Part shown: in pieces, positions 8,400-17,438 of the stretch
Position numbering within the stretch: the stretch's first letter is position 1
How the letters are laid out: the number at the start of each line of letters is the position of its first letter
Assembly (NCBI RefSeq): GCF_002019705.1
Contig: NZ_KV917377.1
Location: forward strand, 1,300,565 to 1,364,564
Length of the DNA: 64,000 nucleotides
Direction of reading: 5' to 3'
Source of the DNA: Shouchella patagoniensis
GTDB taxonomy: Bacteria; Bacillota; Bacilli; Bacillales; Bacillaceae_D
Made by a program: the position numbers and the translations under genes
Notes under the pieces: generated by a model
What the model was told of the DNA's origin: nothing
Databases searched by the model: none
What the model saw: the letters and a program-made list of their open reading frames with translations, nothing else

Positions 8400-9607
8400 A
8401 GTGTGACCTCCTTTTTCTCCTTTGTCACCATGCTGTGCACTTTGGTTGGAAGACCCCATAGAGAAATAAAACCTACTGCTGCATTATGATCAAATTCATC
8501 ATCTGGCGTATATGTTGCCAATTTTTCATTGTATAGGGAATAAGGAGACTTTCTACCTTCAACCACCGCATGCCCTTTAAATAGCTTTACACGAACTATA
8601 CCAGTAACATGCTGTTGCGATTCTTTTAAGAAAGCAAGCAACGCTGGTTGGAGACTAGAAAACCAAAGACCTTCATAAATGACTTCTGTTAATTTCTTCT
8701 CGATAACAGGTTTAAAGTGTGCAAGTTCTTTTGGAAGTGTTAAATCTTCTAATTCTTTATGCGCTTTAATAAGAGTCATTGCACCTGGACACTCATAAAC
8801 TTCACGTGATTTTATTCCAACAAGACGATTCTCAACATGGTCAATTCTTCCAACACCATGTTTACCCGCAACGTCATTTAACTCAAGAATAAGCTCGTCA
8901 AGTGGATAAGCTTTTCCATTAAGCGCAATAGGTACACCTTTTTCAAAAGAAATCTCAAGCACATCTGCTGTGTCAGGCGTTTTTTCAAGTGGTGCAGTTA
9001 ATTCATATGCTCCTTCTGGAGGTGTTGCCCATGGGTCTTCAAGAATCCCACACTCATTGCTGCGTCCCCAAAGATTTTGGTCAACAGAGTACGGATTATC
9101 TAAATCAATTGGAATAGGAATGTTATGCGCTTTGGCATACTCAATTTCTTCATCTCTTGACCATGCCCAATCACGTACTGGTGCAAGAACTTTTAAATTT
9201 GGATTTAACGCCTGAATGGAAACCTCAAAACGCACTTGGTCATTCCCTTTCCCAGTGCAACCATGCGCAACAGCCGATGCCCCAGTTTGCTCTGCGATCT
9301 CCACTAATTTTTTTGAGATAAGTGGACGAGACAATGCTGATACAAGCGGATACTTTTGTTCATAAAGCGCATGTGCTTGTAGTGCAGGAAGGACAAAGCT
9401 TTCCGCATATTCTTTTTTTGCATCAATTGTATATGATTGAATAGCACCAACAGTAAGTGCTTTTTGTTTAACAAATTCAAGGTCCTTCCCCTCGCCTACA
9501 TCAAGACCAACTGCAATAACGTCATAGCCTTTGTCTGTTAACCACTTAACCGCAACTGATGTATCAAGACCTCCAGAATATGCCAAAACCACTTTTTCTT
9601 TCGCCAT
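8396..9607 (-). CDS. argG: Argininosuccinate synthase
   Basis: Joins citrulline and aspartate using ATP to give argininosuccinate. The N-terminal ATP-pyrophosphatase P-loop [16 protein letters not shown] (residues 8-23) is intact. The substrate-binding segments [15 protein letters not shown] and [14 protein letters not shown] are also present. The 403 residues are normal. The site GGAGGGG lies 6 nt before ATG 9605-9607. It is first gene of argG-argH, and an ARG-box-like operator lies directly upstream, so AhrC/ArgR repression by arginine is likely. Confidence 0.97.
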   Translation of the reverse strand: MAKEKVVLAYSGGLDTSVAVKWLTDKGYDVIAVGLDVGEGKDLEFVKQKALTVGAIQSYTIDAKKEYAESFVLPALQAHALYEQKYPLVSALSRPLISKKLVEIAEQTGASAVAHGCTGKGNDQVRFEVSIQALNPNLKVLAPVRDWAWSRDEEIEYAKAHNIPIPIDLDNPYSVDQNLWGRSNECGILEDPWATPPEGAYELTAPLEKTPDTADVLEISFEKGVPIALNGKAYPLDELILELNDVAGKHGVGRIDHVENRLVGIKSREVYECPGAMTLIKAHKELEDLTLPKELAHFKPVIEKKLTEVIYEGLWFSSLQPALLAFLKESQQHVTGIVRVKLFKGHAVVEGRKSPYSLYNEKLATYTPDDEFDHNAAVGFISLWGLPTKVHSMVTKEKKEVTL

Positions 9608-9623
9608 TTGAATCCCCTCCGAA

Positions 9624-9660
9624 ATGAATAATAATTCTTTTTTTATTATTTTTATACATA
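9624..9660. promoter_or_regulatory. Candidate ArgR/AhrC operator (two ARG boxes)
   Basis: Plus-strand ATGAATAATAATTC (9624-9637) matches the Bacillus ARG-box pattern CATGAATAAAAATKCAA closely. The minus-strand sequence TATGTATAAAAATAAT, covering 9645-9660, is a second, weaker match. Both lie just upstream of the argG ribosome site, where a repressor would block the promoter or early transcription. Assignment is by consensus only. Confidence 0.6.
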
Positions 9661-9667
9661 AACAATT

Positions 9668-9693
9668 AAAAAATAATCGGGAGACAACTCCCG
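9668..9693 (-). terminator. Terminator after the EcsC-family gene
   Basis: The minus-strand hairpin CGGGAG-TTGT-CTCCCG (9693 to 9678) is followed by ATTATTTTTT. It separates the upstream EcsC-family unit from the argG operator region. Confidence 0.7.
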
Positions 9694-9829
9694 CTCCGCA
9701 TAAAAAATTTCTTTTATTTATTAATATACATTACTTTAACAGCCTTCTGCTAGTTTGGCAAGAGGATTCCTACAACAATTTTTTATTTTTCGTTTCACTT
9801 TAAAAGGAATCCTCAAACCGAAAAAAGGA

Positions 9830-10582
9830 CTATGTTCGTCGCCACAGCCAACGCTTCTGATAAAATCTTTGTGCATCACGTATAACGGTCTGTACTTGTC
9901 GATAAGATGACGTACTTGATACCATTCCGGCCGCAAGACGCTTCCCAGGTACTTTTGTATAGTTTATGCAATTTACCAATCCCCATTTTAATGATTGAAG
10001 AGCAAAAGCATACACAATCTCTTCATTTATCACATCATCCTTTACCCGATAAAAAGGTTGACCTTGCTCATGTTCAATTACCTCCATAAAAAGAAGCTCC
10101 CACTCTGCTCGCTTGACATGATTAGGCAACAACGAATAATTCAGCAGCCTCATTGCATACATTGACTCGAAAGGAGAATCAAGGGTAAATCCATATGAAT
10201 GAGCCATTCGTGAAATGACCCTACTCGAAAGAAACAGTTGAAGAGGGACGTCTGCAACCATTCTTCTATTATTTTTTGCAAGAAAAAAACCTTGTCCAAA
10301 TGCTTGAAGCCTCATTCGGGCCATATCCTTTTCCAAAGCATTCTCATAATCCATCACTTCCTTGCTACTCGCGTCGAAAGTAATGATTGGCTTATGTACT
10401 AATGCCAGCTGCCCGTATTCTTGATGCAATAATTGATGTATTTGAATAAGGAGGGGCTCAGCTTGCGAAAGCCATTCGACTGCCTTTTGACTTTTAATTT
10501 TGTAATGGAATTGCTTGGCATTCTGCTCTAATTTACTTTCGTATTGATTTATTTGCAGTTCCATTCTATTAATGTAATTCAT
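9830..10582 (-). CDS. EcsC-family protein
   Basis: A protein of about 250 residues. Its middle (VADVPLQLFLSSRVISRMAHSYGFTLDSP) and C-terminus (KVPGKRLAAGMVSSTSSYRQVQ then AQRFYQKRWL) match the EcsC family pattern, in which a hydrophobic segment is followed by 'AhsYGfd..sP' and a basic end. EcsC proteins are poorly understood and may associate with membranes. The start lies at tandem ATG codons 10580-10585 after AAGGAG; the second gives better spacing. It overlaps the 3' end of the YhaM-like gene by about 14 bp, so the two are translationally linked. Confidence 0.65.
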   Translation of the reverse strand: MNYINRMELQINQYESKLEQNAKQFHYKIKSQKAVEWLSQAEPLLIQIHQLLHQEYGQLALVHKPIITFDASSKEVMDYENALEKDMARMRLQAFGQGFFLAKNNRRMVADVPLQLFLSSRVISRMAHSYGFTLDSPFESMYAMRLLNYSLLPNHVKRAEWELLFMEVIEHEQGQPFYRVKDDVINEEIVYAFALQSLKWGLVNCINYTKVPGKRLAAGMVSSTSSYRQVQTVIRDAQRFYQKRWLWRRT

Positions 10583-11501
10583 CATCGTTCTCCTTTGTTT
10601 GATCTGATTGAACGAACATTTTTCGTTTAAATAAATCAATGTATGAGAAAGATGAGCCTTCTGTCTGAGCATGTTCAAGCACACGCAAATCGGTATTCAT
10701 TCGTTTCACATAATAGTAGAACAACGCCTCGGCCGTTTTGGGTTGAACTGCGCCCCCTTCTGACTGATCATACTGTGCTAGTATTCCATGTTTTACTGCC
10801 ATTAGCTCTGGAGAACTAATTTCAATTGCCTGCTCTAAAGCAGCTTCGTTGATGATTTCAATACTCAGAACAAGCTGGCCCATTAACTCACCCGCATCTG
10901 TATATTCAGGTGCCAAAGGATCTTTTAATGCATGTACTTTTCCAATATCACCTAATAAACAAAGAGTGAGTGCAATATCCTTTTGTACATGTTGGTAAAG
11001 AGGAAGTAACTGCAAAGCAACATACATAAGTTCTACAATTTGTTCAAGTAAGCCTGCATAATAAGCATGATGTAATTTTTTTGCTGCTGGAATTGTCGTC
11101 AATCGGTCACGAATGGATCGGTTGCCATAAATCTGTTTAATGATCGCTTGTAAAATAGGAGATTCTACTTCGTCCATCATCATTCTTAGTTCATGCCATA
11201 GATCTTCACGTGACAAGCCTTTCTTCGAAATTAATTCAGTTCGATTTACTTTGTCTTCATCTACAGCTAAACGAATTTTTTGGATCGTCAACTGCTTCTT
11301 TGATCTAAATACCTCCACGTTCCCTTCTACTTTCACTACGGCTTTTGGAACAAATTTCTCTTGTTGTTCATCAGTTATATCCCATAGCTTTGCAGATAAG
11401 AGCGTATGCTGTTGTTGAAGGACAAAGTTTGCATAGAGTGATCCATTTGCTGCTTGCTTCACTTCACGTTCCCGTATCATATAAAATCCATTTAATGTCA
11501 T
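10569..11501 (-). CDS. YhaM-like protein with degenerate HD domain
   Basis: A protein of 310 residues with the architecture of the 3'-5' exoribonuclease YhaM: an N-terminal OB-fold (about 5-80, SAKLWDITDEQQEKFVPKAVVKVEG) and a C-terminal HD-type domain. Key metal ligands are missing. The HD motif reads LLGDIGK, so His is replaced by Gly at residue 184 (codon 10950-10952). The motif usually GLLEH is GLLEQ, and the HHG motif region reads LAQYD. This suggests a catalytically dead RNA-binding paralogue. The start is ATG 11499-11501; an upstream GTG overlaps the site GGAGGTG. Sequencing error cannot explain several independent substitutions. Confidence 0.75.
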   Translation of the reverse strand: MTLNGFYMIREREVKQAANGSLYANFVLQQQHTLLSAKLWDITDEQQEKFVPKAVVKVEGNVEVFRSKKQLTIQKIRLAVDEDKVNRTELISKKGLSREDLWHELRMMMDEVESPILQAIIKQIYGNRSIRDRLTTIPAAKKLHHAYYAGLLEQIVELMYVALQLLPLYQHVQKDIALTLCLLGDIGKVHALKDPLAPEYTDAGELMGQLVLSIEIINEAALEQAIEISSPELMAVKHGILAQYDQSEGGAVQPKTAEALFYYYVKRMNTDLRVLEHAQTEGSSFSYIDLFKRKMFVQSDQTKENDDELH

Positions 11502-11590
11502 AAGGCTACTCACCTCCACTTCTTTATCTTAGCTGACGATCCATAAAAAGGCAAAACACGAAAATCATTTTTTCTCGTTTTGATATAAAT

Positions 11591-11620
11591 AAAAAAAGGG
11601 CTAGGCAATAACCTAGCACC
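11591..11620 (-). terminator. Terminator after ackA
   Basis: The minus-strand stem GCTAGG / CCTAGC (11617-11612 / 11605-11600) is followed by CCTTTTTTT. It lies just after the ackA stop. Confidence 0.8.
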
Positions 11621-11627
11621 TTCTTCA

Positions 11628-12812
11628 TTAAGTTAAACGAACCGTGTCACGTGCAATCATTACTTCTTCGTTTGTTGGAATAATAATGATTTTCACTTTA
11701 GAAGTGTCAGTGTTAAGAAACGCTTCTTTTCCACGTACATTATTTTTAGAAAGGTCCGCTTCAACACCCATAAATTCAAGTCCCTTTAAAACACGCTCAC
11801 GGATGGTTGAACTATTTTCACCAATTCCAGCAGTAAAGACAATCGCATCAATTCCACCCATTCTCGCAGCATAAGAACCTACATACTTATGGATTCGGGA
11901 TGTAAACACATCTAATGCCACTTGAGCGCGCTCATTGCCTTCCTCAGCTTGTGATTCAATATCACGCAGATCACTTGAGAAACCAGTAATACCAAGCAAT
12001 CCACTGCGTTTATTTAATGTCGAAACAACCTCTTCAACAGTTTGACCTGTTTTTTCCATGATATATGGAATCAAGGCCGGATCAATGTTTCCAGAACGAG
12101 TCCCCATAGTAACACCTGCAAGTGGGGTGAAGCCCATGGAGGTATCGATTGATTCTCCACCTTTAATCGCAGCAATGCTTGCACCATTTCCTAGGTGGCA
12201 AGATAAAATGCGAAGATCTTCGAGAGGCTGTTCCAACAATTCAGCAGCGCGCTGCGAAACATATTTATGAGAAGTACCGTGAAACCCATATTTACGGACC
12301 CCATATTTTTCATAATACTCATACGGCAAGCTGTATAAATAAGCACTCTCTGGCATAGTCTGGTGAAATGCTGTGTCAAATACAGCCACTGCAGGTACAT
12401 TAGGAAGCACTTTTTTAAACGCTTTTATCCCCGTAATATTTGCTGGATTATGAAGCGGCGCCAGTTCAGACACTTCTTCGATGCCAGCAAGCACGTCATC
12501 TGTAATCAATACAGAGTCATTAAACTTTTCACCACCATGAACAACACGATGGCCAATGCCTTCGATTTCATTTAAAGAAGTAATAATATTTAAGCTTGTC
12601 AATTTCTCAAGCAAAATCTTTACTGCTGCAGCATGATCAGGAATATCCGTTGTAACCGAATGGTCTTCACCATTCGCTTCTATTGAAAATACGCCGTCTT
12701 GCAAACCGATTCGCTCCACCAAGCCTTTTGTGATGACATCCTCTTCAGGCATCGACAAAAGCTGGAATTTAAGGGATGAGCTTCCCGCATTAATTGCAAT
12801 AATTTTAGCCAT
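11628..12812 (-). CDS. ackA: Acetate kinase
   Basis: Converts acetyl phosphate and ADP to acetate and ATP in overflow metabolism. The N-terminal phosphate-binding motif [12 protein letters not shown] (residues 5-16) and the second ASKHA motif [11 protein letters not shown] near 175-185 are intact. The [10 protein letters not shown] segment near 235 is also normal. The 394 residues match the family. I choose ATG 12810-12812; a 19-residue upstream extension lacks family similarity. AAAGGAG lies 12 nt upstream, rather far. In Bacillus, CcpA activates this gene through an upstream cre, and a possible one is annotated here. Confidence 0.96.
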   Translation of the reverse strand: MAKIIAINAGSSSLKFQLLSMPEEDVITKGLVERIGLQDGVFSIEANGEDHSVTTDIPDHAAAVKILLEKLTSLNIITSLNEIEGIGHRVVHGGEKFNDSVLITDDVLAGIEEVSELAPLHNPANITGIKAFKKVLPNVPAVAVFDTAFHQTMPESAYLYSLPYEYYEKYGVRKYGFHGTSHKYVSQRAAELLEQPLEDLRILSCHLGNGASIAAIKGGESIDTSMGFTPLAGVTMGTRSGNIDPALIPYIMEKTGQTVEEVVSTLNKRSGLLGITGFSSDLRDIESQAEEGNERAQVALDVFTSRIHKYVGSYAARMGGIDAIVFTAGIGENSSTIRERVLKGLEFMGVEADLSKNNVRGKEAFLNTDTSKVKIIIIPTNEEVMIARDTVRLT

Positions 12813-12901
12813 GGTTCTCTCGCACTCCTTTTTCTGTCTAAACACTATACTCCTATTCCATTTAAGCATTGCCAGAGGCTTATTTCAAGCGGGCATATAT
12901 A

Positions 12902-12915
12902 GTTAAGCGCATACA
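12902..12915 (-). promoter_or_regulatory. Possible cre upstream of ackA
   Basis: Minus-strand TGTATGCGCTTAAC fits the CcpA site core (TGWAANCGNTNWCA) at most positions, with mismatches at position 5 and the last two. It lies 90 bp upstream of the ackA ATG, in the range expected for CcpA activation. Weak by sequence alone. Confidence 0.3.
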
Positions 12916-12961
12916 TTAAAGTAGTGGAAAAATAGCGTTAATTAAGACATTAAATAGACGC

Positions 12962-12986
12962 AAAAAAACGCTAGGAAATCCTAGCG
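12962..12986 (-). terminator. Terminator after ytxK
   Basis: The stem CGCTAGGA / TCCTAGCG (12969-12976 / 12979-12986) is followed on the minus strand by seven T. The ytxK stop codon TAG lies inside the stem. Confidence 0.8.
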
Positions 12987-13964
12987 TCCAAGTTGTTCTT
13001 TAAACCAGTTGTTAATACGTCCCATCATATCTTGCATTGCTTCAGCGTTCGAAAACGCAGGTAGCTCCGCAAGCAAGGCCTGACGAGGAATTTGAATGTT
13101 TTCCGCCTTTTTTTGTAGCAATAAAATGCTTTTCTGCTGCTGTTTATTAGAAAACATTGATGAAGGAAGCTGAAGCAAACCTAAAATAACTGCTTCTTGT
13201 TTTACGTATTTATTCAGCACCTCTGCCTGATCACTTTCAAACAAAAAGTACGGAATTAAGAGCACCGCAAATCCTCCTGGATGTAAAGAGCGAATCGCTT
13301 GTTCAATCATTAGATGATGTATATACGAATGTCCTTCTAAAGCTCGTAATTCAAAATTCTCTGCTACATCATCTTTGGGATAATAACCAATGGGTAAGTC
13401 ACTAACAACAATATCTGCTTTTGGAGGAACAATTTGCAAACTATCTTGATGGTATAAGCTAATCTCATGTTTTTGTAAATTTGCACTGGAAAATGCATTT
13501 TTCAATAACGTCTCATCAACTTCAAATCCATAGGCTTCAAACGCTTTAGTTCCATGATTATTAATAGTAAACAAGAGATTTCCCGAACCAACTGCTAAAT
13601 CAAGCAAAATTGGTTCATTCGTCTTGTCTACCAATTTGTTAACAAGGTAACTTATATAGAGGCTAACCGCATCGGGCGTCATGGAATGATTAGATTGAAC
13701 AGCGCCTCGCATCCCTTTTATTCCAGCAAGCTGAAAAGCCTTACGAATATCTTCTTTCGTCCATTCTAATTGTTTTACTTCATTTAATATATTGATTAAC
13801 TTGTCTTCCACTTGAGGAGTTACTTCTTGTAAAATACTTTCTTCAAATAAGTTATCGCCAGCTTCTGCCAACGCATCCAAATATGTTAATTCTAACTCTT
13901 GTTGTAAGAGCTCTGACGTTTTATCTAAATAATCAAACAACAGGGTTACATTTGTTGATTCCAT
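12981..13964 (-). CDS. ytxK: Class I SAM-dependent methyltransferase YtxK
   Basis: A 327-residue protein with the fold of N6-adenine DNA methyltransferases. SAM motif I reads LDLAVGSGNLLFT near residues 120-132. The motif IV position reads VVSDLPIGYYP near 195-205 instead of the canonical (D/N)PP(Y/F), so activity on adenine is uncertain. The target is unknown. The start is ATG 13962-13964 with AAGGTGG 5 nt upstream; an earlier ATG at 13998-14000 has no ribosome site. It lies between tpx and ackA, and in B. subtilis ytxK also precedes ackA. Confidence 0.85.
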   Translation of the reverse strand: MESTNVTLLFDYLDKTSELLQQELELTYLDALAEAGDNLFEESILQEVTPQVEDKLINILNEVKQLEWTKEDIRKAFQLAGIKGMRGAVQSNHSMTPDAVSLYISYLVNKLVDKTNEPILLDLAVGSGNLLFTINNHGTKAFEAYGFEVDETLLKNAFSSANLQKHEISLYHQDSLQIVPPKADIVVSDLPIGYYPKDDVAENFELRALEGHSYIHHLMIEQAIRSLHPGGFAVLLIPYFLFESDQAEVLNKYVKQEAVILGLLQLPSSMFSNKQQQKSILLLQKKAENIQIPRQALLAELPAFSNAEAMQDMMGRINNWFKEQLGR

Positions 13965-14016
13965 ATACTCCACCTTCTTTTTCGTCCAAATATCTGCCAT
14001 GTATTGTACAGAATTC

Positions 14017-14049
14017 CAAAAACAAAGTCCACTGCTTTTGCAGTGGACT
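14017..14049 (-). terminator. Terminator after tpx
   Basis: The perfect 10-bp stem AGTCCACTGC / GCAGTGGACT (14026-14035 / 14040-14049) is followed on the minus strand by TTGTTTTTGG. Confidence 0.8.
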
Positions 14050-14054
14050 GCTCA

Positions 14055-14552
14055 TTACGCTTTTTTTGCAGCTTCAATTGCAGCATCATAATTGGGATGT
14101 TCACTTACTTCATTTACATATTCAGCATACACAACTTGATTATTTGCATCTACAACAAAAACCGACCGTGCAAGAAGTCTTAATTCTTCTATTGCAACAC
14201 CATACGCTTCTCCAAAAGAAAGATCGCGATGATCAGATAATGTTTGGACATTCTCAATTCCTTCAGCCGCACACCAACGTTTTTGTGCAAACGGTAAATC
14301 TACACTTATTGTTAGAACAACCGTATTTTCTAAACTTGCTGCTTCTTCATTAAAGCGACGAGTTTGAGCATCACAAACGCCTGTATCAATGGATGGAACC
14401 ACACTAATTAAACGTGTTTTTCCTTTTGAATCATCGAGCTTAACCTCGGATAAATCGTTAGCTAATACAGTGAAGTTAGGTGCTTTATCTCCCACCTTTA
14501 CTTGTGTACCTTTTAATGTAACTGGTTGTTGTTTAAACGTAACTTGTGTCAT
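14055..14552 (-). CDS. tpx: Thiol peroxidase
   Basis: An atypical 2-Cys peroxiredoxin that reduces hydroperoxides with thioredoxin. The peroxidatic Cys lies in [14 protein letters not shown] near residue 60, and the resolving Cys in KRWCAAEGI near residue 94, the normal Tpx spacing. The 165 residues and the N-terminus [19 protein letters not shown] are typical. AAGGAGG precedes ATG 14550-14552. It is a single gene with its own terminator, upstream of ytxK-ackA as in B. subtilis. Confidence 0.95.
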   Translation of the reverse strand: MTQVTFKQQPVTLKGTQVKVGDKAPNFTVLANDLSEVKLDDSKGKTRLISVVPSIDTGVCDAQTRRFNEEAASLENTVVLTISVDLPFAQKRWCAAEGIENVQTLSDHRDLSFGEAYGVAIEELRLLARSVFVVDANNQVVYAEYVNEVSEHPNYDAAIEAAKKA

Positions 14553-14742
14553 TTGTCTTCCTCCTTGGAAACATCATGTCCATTTTAATTTTACTCGTTT
14601 CATCCATATGAATGCAAGGCAGCCGCTTATGATTCCTCCATTGTTTTCAAGCTTGGCTATTTGACGGTTTCCCCATTACCCTCTAAACTATGTAAGTATG
14701 TTTATTTATTTTGGGTATCGAAATATTAAAGGATGTGAAACT

Positions 14743-15933
14743 ATGTCAAAGCAGCCGCTTTGGACAGCAACATTTTTATTTGTATGCTTTAGTGCATTTA
14801 CTTTGTTTATGATTTTCAACTTATTTATTCCAACCTTACCACTATTCGCTCTTAATGCTTTTTCTGCAACAGAGCAACAAGTTGGGTTAATTGTTGGATC
14901 GTTTATTGCCGCTTCAGTCATAGCTCGTTTATTCGCAGGGCTTTTGCTTGATCGGTTTGGAGAAAAAAAAGTCTTACTGCTTTCATTTTTAGTCGTGTTC
15001 GTTTCAGCCATTTTGCACATCTGGTCATTTTCCTTTGGATGGCTTCTTTTTTTGCGTTTCATACAGGGGTTAGGATTTGGTGTTGCCACTACTGCCGCAG
15101 GAGCTTTGGCAATTATGATTGCTCCAAAAACACGGCAAGGAGAAGCGGTCGGCTATTACAGCATGTTTATGAGTTTAGCAATGGTTATTGGACCAGTTGT
15201 TGGTCTACAAATTGTTCAACACGGTACTTATACCGGTCTCTTTCTTTTAACCATTGCCTTATCTGCCACCGGCTTCTTTTTAGCCATCTTTATTGTCTAC
15301 AAACCTGAGAAGAAAACGCCTGAACCAATGAGCATTAACCGTTTTATTGCCCCCCAGGCTTTGTCAGTAAGCTTTTGCTCTTCTCTTGCATCATTTGCCT
15401 ACGGTGGTATTCTAAGTTTTATCACGCTATATGCTGTGTCACTTGGGATGGAAACAGCAGCAAGCCTCTTTTTTGTTGTTTATGCTATTATTTTGCTTGG
15501 TTCGCGGTTTGTGACAGGACGCCTGTTCGATCGCTTTGGGGAAAACGTCGTTTTATATCCTACACTTGCTCTATTTGTAATTGGACTTGTTCTCCTATCA
15601 CAAGCTTCTAGTCTATTTATATTTCTGCTTGCCGCAGTTTTAATGGGTGCCGGTTTTGGTTCCGTTCTTCCAAGCTTTCAAACTTTAGCCGTTCAATCTG
15701 TTTCTAGAAAACAAGCTGTACAAGCTACAAGTACGTTTTATATTTTGTACGATCTAGGTATTGGAGTAGGTTCTTATATTCTTGGATTTACCGTAGCAGG
15801 ATTCGGGTTTTCAGTTATGTACATTATTTCCGCAATCATTGTCATAGTTGCCATCCTCTCTTATTATTGGCTACATCATCGCAAGCTTAAACGATTAAAT
15901 ATCCGACGAATTGCAGACATTGATTATGAATAG
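14743..15933 (+). CDS. MFS transporter
   Basis: A 396-residue major facilitator with about 12 hydrophobic segments. The loop 2-3 signature GLLLDRFGEKKVL near residues 63-75 and its repeat GRLFDRFGENVVL in the second half are both visible. This places it with Bacillus drug-exporter-like proteins such as YwoG and YttB; the substrate is unknown. I start at ATG 14743 after GGATGTG; an upstream in-frame ATG at 14698 would add 15 residues without a good site. It is a lone gene between divergent tpx and a terminator and is not part of the usual synteny, so it may be a local insertion. Confidence 0.85.
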   Translation: MSKQPLWTATFLFVCFSAFTLFMIFNLFIPTLPLFALNAFSATEQQVGLIVGSFIAASVIARLFAGLLLDRFGEKKVLLLSFLVVFVSAILHIWSFSFGWLLFLRFIQGLGFGVATTAAGALAIMIAPKTRQGEAVGYYSMFMSLAMVIGPVVGLQIVQHGTYTGLFLLTIALSATGFFLAIFIVYKPEKKTPEPMSINRFIAPQALSVSFCSSLASFAYGGILSFITLYAVSLGMETAASLFFVVYAIILLGSRFVTGRLFDRFGENVVLYPTLALFVIGLVLLSQASSLFIFLLAAVLMGAGFGSVLPSFQTLAVQSVSRKQAVQATSTFYILYDLGIGVGSYILGFTVAGFGFSVMYIISAIIVIVAILSYYWLHHRKLKRLNIRRIADIDYE

Positions 15934-15978
15934 ATAGATAACAATAGAGTGCTATTGGAACTCTCCAGACCTTAGAAT

Positions 15979-16013
15979 AATACCGATAAAGCATTTGTCT
16001 CATCGGTATTTTT
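15979..16013 (+). terminator. Terminator after the MFS gene
   Basis: The stem ATACCGAT / ATCGGTAT (15980-15987 / 16002-16009) is followed by TTTTTAG. Confidence 0.75.
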
Positions 16014-16154
16014 AGCTTAAGTGAAGTAGGACAGACTTATCTTATAATTTACTAAGTAAATAAATCCCGCATTCCAAGGTCGTCATTCTCACCACTACAA
16101 AAATTGAAGTTTTTGTGAGAACAAATGAAACTAAGCCTTAACTAGTGATTCATC
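16014..16154. other. Non-coding gap with a bulged hairpin
   Basis: Between the MFS terminator and the gerW terminator I see no ORF. The gap holds a 15-base palindrome ATTTACTAAGTAAAT near 16050. It also has a bulged inverted repeat, TTCTC (16086-16090) plus ACAAAAA (16097-16103) pairing with TTTTTGT (16110-16116) plus GAGAA (16117-16121). No function can be assigned. Confidence 0.4.
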
Positions 16155-16204
16155 AAAAAAAGCTTGTCGACAGTCTCATTCTAAAGAGACTTAATCGACA
16201 AGCT
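16155..16204 (-). terminator. Terminator after gerW
   Basis: The outer stem AGCTTGTCGA / TCGACAAGCT (16161-16170 / 16195-16204) has an inner stem AGTCTC / GAGACT. On the minus strand it is followed by seven T. Confidence 0.8.
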
Positions 16205-16229
16205 GATGTATTCCACTTGAACATCTTTT

Positions 16230-16664
16230 TTAAACGAGTGGATCTTCATATGGTTTATGAGTCGTATGATGCGGTGTTTCATCTTCATGCCTAAGCATAT
16301 GTTGGATCTTCTCAAATGCTTGAGGAGCTAAATCAAGCAAACGATCATACAAATGGGTGGAACTATCTAAATGAACCATATTAATCCCCTTGCTATTTAC
16401 CACAAGAAATGCAATTGGCGTAATTGAGACACCCCCACCACTACCACCACCAAAAGGATGCTCTGGCTCTTCATGCGAATGGGAATGTTCTGTATAAAAT
16501 TCGCTCCCACCTGCAGCAAAACCAAAACCTACTTTTGATACAGGCATTATAATACTACCATCAGGTGTCTCGACTGGGTCACCCACAATGGTATTCACAT
16601 CTGCCATTGCCTTAATGTTTTCCATCGCAGTTTTCATTAAACCTTGTATTGGATGTTCTGACAT
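16230..16664 (-). CDS. gerW: Spore germination protein GerW (YtfJ)
   Basis: A 144-residue protein of the GerW/YtfJ family, needed for normal germination in B. subtilis, where it is made in the forespore. Family features are the N-terminus HPIQGLMKTAMENIKAMADVNT, the Gly-rich FGGGSGGGVSITPIAF near residues 75-90, and the KVGFGFAAGGSEF segment. The C-terminus is His-rich. GGGGCG precedes ATG 16662-16664. It is followed by ytfI upstream on the same strand (30 bp), so they form the conserved ytfI-gerW pair. Confidence 0.92.
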   Translation of the reverse strand: MSEHPIQGLMKTAMENIKAMADVNTIVGDPVETPDGSIIMPVSKVGFGFAAGGSEFYTEHSHSHEEPEHPFGGGSGGGVSITPIAFLVVNSKGINMVHLDSSTHLYDRLLDLAPQAFEKIQHMLRHEDETPHHTTHKPYEDPLV

Positions 16665-16694
16665 TGCTTTCGCCCCTTTTACAATCCAACCCTT

Positions 16695-17360
16695 TTATAG
16701 CGCTTGCGCGTTAGCAGTTTGGTTGGAATTCTTTTTCCTAGACCTGTAGCCAAGTGCAATCAACAGACCTGTATATATAACGTGCCCGAGGCGAAACGAA
16801 GCTATGCATGAAAAAGAAACAGCAAAGCCCATAGCTTGAAAATGAGGATGAACCGCAAGTTCGTTATGAGCTTGCCAATTGAGTCTGTGCGTGACCCACC
16901 CTAATAAAAACCCTTTTACTCCCCAAAGCATTCCTGCTAATTGCGCCGTTCGTGCAGCATCACCAGTGCCTAATTCAGTATGCCAAGTGAATGAAGTAAC
17001 CGTTACTTTTCTCAAAAATGCTTCTGCTCTATGCTTAAACTTAGGAAAATGTCTTAACCATTCACGACTTTTTTGGATAAATTTTTTTATTGTTGAGAAA
17101 GACCACTTTTTCTTTTTTACTTGTTCTTTCCCTAAATTTCGTTCTTCTTCAGTAAAGGAAAAGGTTTGATTAGAAAGATTTAATTCCATGATCGGCGCTT
17201 TTAACTCAAAAACCTTCATCCCTAACACTCGTACATATACTTCCAATAAATCTTCTTTATGCTGTCTAGTATAGATGCAACTAATTTGAACTCTTATAGC
17301 TAAAATACAGACAGCAAGCGCAACGAACAAGGTCGTTCCATATAGTATCCAAAGATGCAT
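16695..17360 (-). CDS. ytfI: DUF2953 membrane protein YtfI
   Basis: A 221-residue protein of the DUF2953 family. The N-terminal membrane helix spans residues about 4-24, followed by a beta-rich region and a basic segment (EQVKKKKWSFSTIKKFIQK). The family core HTELGTGDAARTAQLAGMLWGVKG lies near 130, and there is a hydrophobic C-terminal region. Function is unknown; it is linked to sporulation by its conserved pairing with gerW. The start ATG 17358-17360 follows GGAGGC. Confidence 0.87.
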   Translation of the reverse strand: MHLWILYGTTLFVALAVCILAIRVQISCIYTRQHKEDLLEVYVRVLGMKVFELKAPIMELNLSNQTFSFTEEERNLGKEQVKKKKWSFSTIKKFIQKSREWLRHFPKFKHRAEAFLRKVTVTSFTWHTELGTGDAARTAQLAGMLWGVKGFLLGWVTHRLNWQAHNELAVHPHFQAMGFAVSFSCIASFRLGHVIYTGLLIALGYRSRKKNSNQTANAQAL

Positions 17361-17400
17361 AGCCTATGCCTCCTTTGCTCGTTACTATATGCAGAAATGC

Positions 17401-17438
17401 AAAAAATAACCAGCCGATCTCTCGGCTAGTTATTTTTT
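17401..17438 (-). terminator. Terminator after yteJ
   Basis: A long stem with one mismatch (AAAAAATAAC-C-AGCCGA / TCGGCT-A-GTTATTTTTT) lies at 17401-17438. The yteJ stop overlaps its right arm. Confidence 0.8.

Noticed and set aside
9736-9936. 66-codon minus-strand ORF downstream of the EcsC-type gene
   Set aside because: It overlaps that gene in another frame and lacks a ribosome site; it runs into the terminator region.
13883-14353. 156-codon plus-strand ORF opposite ytxK/tpx
   Set aside because: Antisense to two well-supported genes; Leu/His/Gln-rich composition is an artefact.
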